Source: JAFDVN01 sp964472275 (GTDB lineage: Bacteria; Acidobacteriota; Holophagae; Holophagales; Holophagaceae). Taken from it: a stretch of 14,068 nucleotides of DNA. This document shows, piece by piece, positions 6,902 to 11,912 of the stretch; the first letter of the stretch is position 1; every line of letters starts with the position of its first letter. The notes beneath the pieces were generated by a model, which worked only from the letters and a program-made list of their open reading frames with translations, searched no databases and was not told the origin of the DNA. The position numbers were made by a program, and so were the translations under genes. The DNA is taken from the NCBI GenBank assembly GCA_964472275.1, contig CAYYJN010000056.1, positions 1 to 14,068 on the forward strand. Reading direction: 5' to 3'.

Positions 6902-6920
6902 GGTGGGGCTCCGGTCGCGT

Positions 6921-6960
6921 TAATGCTTAAACCATCTTAAATCAGTCCCATTTATGACAG
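6921..6960. promoter_or_regulatory. AT-rich divergent control region with a 10-bp spaced repeat (possible LysR box)
   Basis: CTTAAA occurs at 6926-6931 and again at 6936-6941, exactly one helical turn apart, in an AT-rich island within a GC-rich region. The enclosed TTAA-N6-TTAA (6927-6940) is symmetric and contains nested T-N11-A spacings (6927/6939 and 6928/6940), the loose LysR-box pattern. It lies 26 nt upstream of the LysR start and 80 nt upstream of the NicO-like gene. It probably holds the LysR promoter and an autoregulatory site. Confidence 0.45.
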
Positions 6961-6978
6961 ACCTCTCCTGTTTTTCCC

Positions 6979-7006
6979 GAGGCCCGTGGTCCGAGGCCCG
7001 CGGCCC
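6979..7006. repeat. Tandem 14-bp duplication
   Basis: GAGGCCCGTGGTCC (6979-6992) is followed directly by GAGGCCCGCGGCCC (6993-7006); 12 of 14 positions agree. It sits just before the NicO-like gene, where a ribosome site or promoter would be expected, and is probably a local slippage product or a degenerate intergenic repeat. Confidence 0.55.
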
Positions 7007-7020
7007 GATAGACTGGTTCC

Positions 7021-7665
7021 ATGCTGTTGCCGCTCTACCTGGGATGCCTCCACGCCCTCGAACCCGACCATGTCGCGGTGGTGACGGGCGTGAGCCTGGA
7101 GGGCGATCGCAAGACCGCCTGGAAGGTGGGCCTCGCCTTCGGCGTTTCGCACATGCTCGCGGTGGCCTTGCTCGCGGCGGTGGCGATCCTCGCGGGGCAC
7201 GCGGTGTTCGGCGAAGCCTTCTACGACTGGATGGACCGTGGCGCCTGGATCCTGGTGGCCCTGCTCGGTCTGTGGAACCTCGCGGCGGCCTTCGGCCTCC
7301 GCAAGGGCGCGCTGCACTCCCACGCGCACACCCACGGCGTCCTCACGCACACCCACCCGCACCCGGAAGGCCATGGCCATCGCTTCCACCACTCCGCGGC
7401 CTGGCTCGGCGCCTTCTTCGGCCTGGGCGGCGTGCGCGGCTTCACGACGCTGATGGAGCACGGCGGCATCCACGGCACCTTCGCCTTCGGCATCGCACTG
7501 CTGCTTTTCGGCCTTGGCATCACGGCCATGTTCATCGGGCTCTCGGCGGCGTCGGGCTGGATCGCCGCGAAGCTGGGCGGGATGCGGGGCTTCCGCCGGA
7601 TGCTCTTCGCGGCCTCGGGCTTCGGAAACCTCGCCGTCGGGATCTGGCTGCTGGTGAAGGGCTAG
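7021..7665 (+). CDS. NicO/UreH-like membrane transporter with His-rich loop (probable Ni/Co)
   Basis: The 214-residue integral membrane protein opens with CLHALEPDHVAVVTGV. This contains H-x4-D-H (His11, Asp16, His17), the signature of nickel/cobalt permeases (NiCoT, RcnA/NicO, UreH). Helices are likely at about 34-60, 73-93, 126-140, 152-180 and 194-212. Between the second and third lies a loop (99-124) with 11 histidines in 26 residues, as in metal-sequestering loops of RcnA-like exporters. Direction and metal are not proven; nickel or cobalt is the family expectation. An in-frame TAG at 7009-7011 forces the start to 7021 or later, although no clear ribosome site is seen. No urease or hydrogenase gene is in the window. 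The stop is 2 nt from the convergent neighbour's stop. Confidence 0.85.
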   Translation: MLLPLYLGCLHALEPDHVAVVTGVSLEGDRKTAWKVGLAFGVSHMLAVALLAAVAILAGHAVFGEAFYDWMDRGAWILVALLGLWNLAAAFGLRKGALHSHAHTHGVLTHTHPHPEGHGHRFHHSAAWLGAFFGLGGVRGFTTLMEHGGIHGTFAFGIALLLFGLGITAMFIGLSAASGWIAAKLGGMRGFRRMLFAASGFGNLAVGIWLLVKG

Positions 7666-7667
7666 CC

Positions 7668-8816
7668 TCAGTCTTTCGGCGAAGCCCCCGGCAACGCATC
7701 GAGCTTGAAAGGCAGCGGACGCGAGAAGGCCTTGAGGAGCGGCGCGGGGAGCTTCGCGGCGGCCCGCTTAGCGGCATCGTGGCTCGGAAAGGCACCCCAG
7801 CAGGCCTGCCACCAGCGGAAGCCATCCTTGCGGATGAAGGGCAGGACCATGAAGTCCTTCGCGTGCCTTCCACCCAGATCGGCCAAGGCCCGCAGGCCCT
7901 CGCGGCGGCCTGAGACGACGAGGCGCAGCGTCCAGGCCTCCTTCGGCGCGGCGGCGCGTTTCAATTCGCCTTCGTGGATCGCTTCGTCCAGTTTGGATTC
8001 GCGCAGCAGCGCGGGAAGATCCGCGGCCGCCACGGGCCTGGGCACGACGGTGATCTCCAGGCTGCGGCTGCTGCCGCCCGCGGCGTTGGTGACGCTGAGG
8101 GTGTAGACCGTGGTGGCGACGGGCGTGACGGTGACGCTGCCCTTGCCTTCCACTTCCATGCCCGTGGGGTAGAGGCGCGCCTTGACCCCGGCGCCGCAAT
8201 CCCAGGCGAGCGTGACCGCGTCGCCGGGATAGCAGAACTTCTTGTCCGCATCGAAGGTGGCGGTGGCCGCCGCGCCTTTCACCGGCGTGGCGAGCACCGT
8301 CACCTCGACGCTCTTGCTCGCGCCGCCCAGCGCGTTGTAGACGCTCAGCGTGTACTTGGTGCTCTCCATCGGCGTGACGGTCACTTCGCTTCTGCCGTCC
8401 AGTTCCAACCCGCCGGGCTCCAGGCGAACCTTGGCCGCGCCGTTGCACTGCCAGCGCAGGACGACGGGCTCGCCGGGCAGGACGGCCTTGGCGCTGGGCT
8501 CGAAGGCGCACACCTCCGGCACCTGCACGGGCGGCGGATCCACGGTGATGAGGATCTGCGCCACCGGCGGCCCCGGCAGGCCTTCTTCGGAAAGTTGGTA
8601 GGTGGTGGTGGCCAGCGGCTTCACGATGAGGCGGCTTTGGCGCGGCACCCGCAGGCCGCCGGGCTCCAGGCGCAACGGGCCTTGGCCGGGGATGGACCAG
8701 TCCAGCTCCACGGACTGTCCGGCCTCCACGCGCGTGCTGGAGGCGGTGAGGCTGAAACCCTGCGCCAACACGGGCGTGACGGCGACCAGGGCGACGAGGA
8801 GAGCGGGACGCATCAT
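7668..8816 (-). CDS. Exported protein with three Ig-like modules and a SPOR-like C-terminus
   Basis: The 382-residue protein begins with a signal peptide (MMRPALLVALVAVTPVLA, cut likely after Ala18). Three related modules follow at about 21-92, 103-174 and 185-257. Each has the pattern PGxxVxLxW, then RLxPxGLxVxGxSxVTVTP, then TTxYTLSV, which looks like an Ig/PKD-type beta-sandwich. Modules 2 and 3 each have a Cys pair (103/124 and 195/207) that could form a disulfide outside the cytoplasm; module 1 has none. The end (about 294-362) has the look of a SPOR-like fold: WTLRLVVSGRREGLRALADL, a WWQACWGAF strand and DAAKRAAAKLPAPL. SPOR domains bind denuded peptidoglycan. The domain calls are by eye. 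The ribosome site is weak, so Met1 or Met2 may be used. It is divergent from the MurJ-like gene, which hints at a cell-envelope theme. Confidence 0.75.
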   Translation of the reverse strand: MMRPALLVALVAVTPVLAQGFSLTASSTRVEAGQSVELDWSIPGQGPLRLEPGGLRVPRQSRLIVKPLATTTYQLSEEGLPGPPVAQILITVDPPPVQVPEVCAFEPSAKAVLPGEPVVLRWQCNGAAKVRLEPGGLELDGRSEVTVTPMESTKYTLSVYNALGGASKSVEVTVLATPVKGAAATATFDADKKFCYPGDAVTLAWDCGAGVKARLYPTGMEVEGKGSVTVTPVATTVYTLSVTNAAGGSSRSLEITVVPRPVAAADLPALLRESKLDEAIHEGELKRAAAPKEAWTLRLVVSGRREGLRALADLGGRHAKDFMVLPFIRKDGFRWWQACWGAFPSHDAAKRAAAKLPAPLLKAFSRPLPFKLDALPGASPKD

Positions 8817-8867
8817 CCCAGGTTAACCGCGGCCAAGATCAGCGCCCCGGGCCGCTATGATTCAGCG

Positions 8868-10523
8868 ATGGAGAAACCGAGGAGCCTGCTGCGGTCCGCT
8901 GGGGTGGTGGGCGCGATGACCTTGCTGAGCAAGGTGTCAGGGCTCGCCCAGACTTTCTTCCTCTCCCATGTGCTGGGCGCGGGCGCGGCCGCCGACGCCT
9001 ACGCCGTGGCCTTCCGCCTTCCCAATCTGCTGCGGCGCTTCACGGCCGAAGGCACGATGACGGCCGCGTTCCTGCCGACCCTCGCCGAAGTGGAGGCGAA
9101 GGAAGGCGAAGCGGCCATGAAGGAGACGGCCGCGAAATTCCTCGGCACGCTCACGGTGCTGCTCACGATCCTCGTGGCGCTCGGCATCCTCCTGATGGGC
9201 GTCATCGCGGGTGTGCTGGTGGTGGGGCGTCTCACGCCGCCGGGCAGCGGCTTCGCGGCGAACGCCGCCATGCTCGGCCGCGTGCTCACGGGGCAGGCCG
9301 CGCCGCCGCCGGAGATGCGGCTCACCATCGCGCTCGGTCGGCTCATGTTCCCGTACCTGGTGTTGGTGAGTCTCACGGCGGGCTTCGCGGGGCTGCTCAA
9401 CCTGCGACACAAGTTCGCGCTCGCCTCCAGCGTCTCGGTGTTCTGGAACCTCACCTTCATCGCCGTCGGCAGCGTGGTCATCTTCGGCTTTCGCCACGGC
9501 GGAGGCGGCGATGTGACAGCGGCCTACGCCTGCGCGCTGGCCGTGTTGGCGGGGGGCATCGTGCAGCTCGCCATCCTCTGGCCCGCCGCGGCGAGGATGG
9601 GGTTCCACTTCCGGCTCGGGCTGTACTTCTCGGACCCCGGCGTGAAGCGCGCGCTGCGGCGCATGGGGCCGGGGCTCATCGCGGCGGGCATCTATCCCAT
9701 CAACGCGCTCATCTCCACGCTCCTCGCCTCCACCTTGTCGGACGGCGCGCAGATCATCCTCTTCAACAGCGGCATGATGGGCGAGATGGTGCTCGGCGTC
9801 TTCGCCATGAGCCTCGTGACGGCGAGCCTGCCGCTCATGGCCCAGCAGGCGGAAGCGGGCGACTTCGGCGGACTGCGACACAGCCTTTCGGAAGGCCTGC
9901 GCGCGTCGGCCCTGCTTTGCATCCCCGCCTGCATCGGCCTCGCGGTGCTGGCGCTCCCCGTGGCGCGGCTCCTGTTCCAGACCGGCCGCTACGGCGCGTC
10001 GGCGGCCGAATGGACGGCGGCCACGATGATGTTCCAGATGGTGGGCCTGCTCTTCGTCGCCTCCAACCGCATCGGGACCCAAGCGCTCTACGCGCTCAAG
10101 GACTACCGCGGCCCGGTGTGGGTGGCCTTCGTCTCGCTCATCGCGAACATCCTGCTCTCCATCGCGTTGCTGAAACCCATGGGCACGAGCGGCCTCGCCC
10201 TCGCCAACGGACTGAGCGCCATCCTCGGCCTCATCCTGCTCACGCGCCTGCTGGACCGCCGCCTCGGAGATGTGCCCAAGCGAGAGGTCCTGAAGAACTG
10301 GGCGCAGAGCCTGCTCGGCGCGCTGCTCATGGGCGCGATCGCCTACTGCGGGATGAAGATGCTGACGCTCGATGGCCCCATGGCCAGCCGAAAGCTGCTC
10401 GCGCTGAAGCTCCTCCCGCTCATCGCGCTCTGCGGCCTCGCCTATTTCGCGTTCATGCTCGCGCTGGGGAATGAGCACGCGAGGCAGTTGCTCGTGAAGG
10501 TGAAGGCGCGGGTGGCGCGGTAG
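8868..10523 (+). CDS. murJ: MurJ/MviN-family lipid II flippase (divergent)
   Basis: MurJ moves lipid II across the inner membrane for peptidoglycan synthesis. The 551-residue protein is almost wholly hydrophobic, with about 14 likely helices, and matches the family at ADAYAVAFRLPNLLRRFTAEG (42-62) and through its INALISTLLAS and LGVFAMSLVTASLPLMA segments. Asp43 and Arg56 match E. coli Asp39 and Arg52. Lys22 and Gln28 stand where E. coli has Arg18 and Arg24, and the position of Arg270 appears to be Met, so three cavity arginines are altered. The frame is open far upstream to 7974, but that part is antisense to the previous gene. The ATG at 8868 gives the normal MurJ N-terminus, though no strong ribosome site is seen. 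It could be an essential MurJ or a MurJ-like exporter of another lipid-linked unit. Confidence 0.88.
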   Translation: MEKPRSLLRSAGVVGAMTLLSKVSGLAQTFFLSHVLGAGAAADAYAVAFRLPNLLRRFTAEGTMTAAFLPTLAEVEAKEGEAAMKETAAKFLGTLTVLLTILVALGILLMGVIAGVLVVGRLTPPGSGFAANAAMLGRVLTGQAAPPPEMRLTIALGRLMFPYLVLVSLTAGFAGLLNLRHKFALASSVSVFWNLTFIAVGSVVIFGFRHGGGGDVTAAYACALAVLAGGIVQLAILWPAAARMGFHFRLGLYFSDPGVKRALRRMGPGLIAAGIYPINALISTLLASTLSDGAQIILFNSGMMGEMVLGVFAMSLVTASLPLMAQQAEAGDFGGLRHSLSEGLRASALLCIPACIGLAVLALPVARLLFQTGRYGASAAEWTAATMMFQMVGLLFVASNRIGTQALYALKDYRGPVWVAFVSLIANILLSIALLKPMGTSGLALANGLSAILGLILLTRLLDRRLGDVPKREVLKNWAQSLLGALLMGAIAYCGMKMLTLDGPMASRKLLALKLLPLIALCGLAYFAFMLALGNEHARQLLVKVKARVAR

Positions 10524-10526
10524 CAA

Positions 10527-10603
10527 GGCTGGAGACTGGAGGCTGGAGGCCTGCCCGTGCGGCGCCTGCGGCGCCGATCGTCTCCAGCCCCCAGCCTCCA
10601 GCC
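10527..10603. terminator. Long GC-rich hairpin between convergent murJ and dinB-like genes
   Basis: The arms 10527-10549 (GGCTGGAGACTGG...) and 10581-10603 (...CCAGCCTCCAGCC) are complementary at 20 of 23 positions. Inside the loop sits a second perfect stem, CGGCGCC-TGC-GGCGCCG (10560-10576). It begins 3 nt after the murJ stop and ends 2 nt before the dinB-like stop, so it can terminate both transcripts. There is no T-run, so it may act as a stabilising 3' structure or be a dispersed repeat rather than an ordinary intrinsic terminator. Confidence 0.65.
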
Positions 10604-10605
10604 CG

Positions 10606-11061
10606 CTACACCACCGGCTCGGGCATTCCCATCGCCGCCCACTGCTCCTTCACGGGGCCGTAGAACTCCGGAACGCGGAGGCCCGCCTGGCGCATGACCA
10701 CGGTCATCTGGCCGCGGTGGTGGGCCTGGTGCATTTCGAGCGCCTGGAGCGTGTAGCCGCGCTTCCAGACGAGGTGGCCGAACATCGTGTCCTCGATCTC
10801 CAGATCCGCGTCGGTCCAAGTTTCGAGGGCCTTGAGCAAGGACCCGGAAGCGGTGGCGTAGGCGGCGCACAGGCCCGCGAGCGTGGGCGCGGGGGCGTCT
10901 TCATCGCGCGGACCTTCGACCTTCAGGCCCATGCCCGCGGCGAGGCCCGTGATGGAACTGGCGAGGTGCGCCGCGAGACGGCGGAGGTCGCGATGTTCGG
11001 GGGTGACAGCTTGGCCGAGCTTGATTTCGGGGATGGCGTCGAACACTTTGAGAGTGTCCAC
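10606..11061 (-). CDS. DinB-family (YfiT-like) metal-binding protein, reading frame after an in-frame amber
   Basis: DinB-family proteins are four-helix bundles with a metal-binding His triad, often thiol-dependent transferases or of unknown role. This 151-residue frame has LAAHLASSI with His32 and HQAHHRGQMTVVMRQAG with His111 and His115, which together fit the triad, and ends with PEFYGPVKEQW as the family does. The listed start is GTG (11059-11061), with AGGA 7 nt upstream. The natural start appears to be the ATG at 11107-11109, preceded by AAGGAG with 5-nt spacing. It would give MYRRLADFRAH, then a TAG codon at 11074-11076, then QEET in the same frame. The product, if made, lacks the first 16 residues and half of helix 1. 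It lies downstream of a WYL regulator, a common pairing. Confidence 0.75.
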   Translation of the reverse strand: MDTLKVFDAIPEIKLGQAVTPEHRDLRRLAAHLASSITGLAAGMGLKVEGPRDEDAPAPTLAGLCAAYATASGSLLKALETWTDADLEIEDTMFGHLVWKRGYTLQALEMHQAHHRGQMTVVMRQAGLRVPEFYGPVKEQWAAMGMPEPVV

Positions 11062-11109
11062 GGTCTCTTCCTGCTAGTGGGCGCGGAAGTCGGCGAGTCG
11101 GCGGTACAT
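11062..11109 (-). other. Disrupted 5' end of the dinB-like gene (ATG, 11 codons, TAG)
   Basis: Read on the minus strand: AAGGAG (11115-11120), five C, ATG (11107-11109), codons for MYRRLADFRAH, TAG (11074-11076), then CAG GAA GAG ACC and the GTG at 11059-11061, all in one frame. The peptide matches the usual start of DinB proteins, where Trp or another large residue is common at the position of the TAG. A single base change (TGG, CAG or TAC/TAT to TAG) would explain it. Confidence 0.75.
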
Positions 11110-11149
11110 GGGGGCTCCTTGGGTTGGATCACCAGTGTCCGAGGCGCTG

Positions 11150-11167
11150 CTGACAGGGGTGTGTCAG
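11150..11167. promoter_or_regulatory. Candidate operator CTGACA-N6-TGTCAG
   Basis: A perfect 6-bp dyad with a 6-nt spacer overlaps the stop codon of the WYL regulator gene (TGA, read from 11164-11166) and lies about 40 bp upstream of the dinB-like ATG. Its position fits an operator over the dinB promoter, and the upstream WYL regulator is the obvious candidate to bind it. It could also form a short 3' hairpin on the regulator mRNA. Confidence 0.5.
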
Positions 11168-11838
11168 TTGGCTTCCTGCCGCTTCAGGTAATCCTCGAGC
11201 CCTTGGCCGGGCTCGGGCTCGAAGGGCTCGTCCAGTAGGTCCAGGCCCTCGATGCGGTCGGGGCGGAAGGTGCGGAAGTCGTTCCGCGTCTCGCACCAGG
11301 CGGCCAGCGACCAACCACGGCCCCAGAAGGCGAGGCCGAGCGGGCGGACCACGCGGACGGAGCGTTCGCCATCTTTGCGCGCGTAGCTCACGCGCACCTT
11401 GCGCCGTTCCCGCAACGCGATCCGCAATTCACCCAGGAAGGCGGCCGTCGCGGGCGGGATGTGGAAGTCGGGCACGAGGATGGGCAGATCGCCGAGCCTG
11501 CGCCTGCCCGGAAGCACCGCCTCCGCCTTGCGGAGCAGACTCCGCGCGGCTTCCTTCAACGCGGGGTCGGCCCAGGCCTCCACCATGCGCGCGCCCGCGA
11601 CGAGCGCCTCCACTTCGTCCGCCGTGAACATGAGCGGCGGCAGATCGAAATGGCGCGGCAGCCGGTAGCCGACGCCCGCCTCGCTTTCGATGGGCACGCC
11701 GCTCGCCATGAGATCCTGGATGTCGCGGTAGAGCGTGCGCGGGCTGACGCCCAGCTCACCCGCCAGCTTCGCGCCGGTCGTCACGCGATCCCGCCGCAGA
11801 AGCTGGACGATCTGGAAGAGCCGGTCGGCGCGCCGCAT
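11164..11838 (-). CDS. YafY-like transcriptional regulator (HTH plus WYL domain)
   Basis: The 224-residue protein has an N-terminal winged helix-turn-helix of the HTH_11/DeoR-like type (about 1-60: RRDRVTTGAKLAGELGVSPRTLYRDIQDL, then GVPIESEAGVGYRL) and a C-terminal WYL domain (about 137-200: RKVRVSYARKDGERSVRVVRPLG, then GWSLAAWCETRNDFRTFRPDRI). The name-giving W-Y-L reads W176-S177-L178 here. WYL domains sense nucleic acids or small ligands. The ATG at 11836-11838 has no good ribosome site, but TAGACT lies a few bases upstream and could be a -10 for a leaderless or very short-leader mRNA. The dinB-like gene follows 54 nt after the stop, and regulators of this type are often next to DinB, VOC or SRPBCC proteins, so it probably controls that neighbour. 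Confidence 0.88.
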   Translation of the reverse strand: MRRADRLFQIVQLLRRDRVTTGAKLAGELGVSPRTLYRDIQDLMASGVPIESEAGVGYRLPRHFDLPPLMFTADEVEALVAGARMVEAWADPALKEAARSLLRKAEAVLPGRRRLGDLPILVPDFHIPPATAAFLGELRIALRERRKVRVSYARKDGERSVRVVRPLGLAFWGRGWSLAAWCETRNDFRTFRPDRIEGLDLLDEPFEPEPGQGLEDYLKRQEAN

Positions 11839-11864
11839 CGCATGAGTCTAATCCGAGGGGCCGG

Positions 11865-11906
11865 AGGCTGGAGACCTGAGACTGGGAGGCCTCTAGCCTC
11901 CAGCCT
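11865..11906 (-). terminator. CTGGAG-type inverted repeat after the diguanylate cyclase gene
   Basis: AGGCTGGAG (11865-11873) and CTCCAGCCT (11898-11906) are perfect 9-bp inverted arms. The structure lies just after the diguanylate cyclase stop (11913-11915, minus strand) and upstream of the WYL regulator. It lacks a T-run. It uses the same words as 10527-10603 and 2242-2361, so it may be a repeat-family member acting as a terminator. Confidence 0.55.
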
Positions 11907-11912
11907 GGCTCC

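Noticed and set aside
7974..8867. Long upstream extension of the murJ reading frame
   Set aside because: It is antisense to the signal-peptide and Ig-module gene, and MurJ homology begins only at the ATG at 8868.
8937..10526. 529-codon minus-strand open frame across murJ
   Set aside because: Complement of a membrane protein gene; its translation is rich in Arg, Glu and His without domains.
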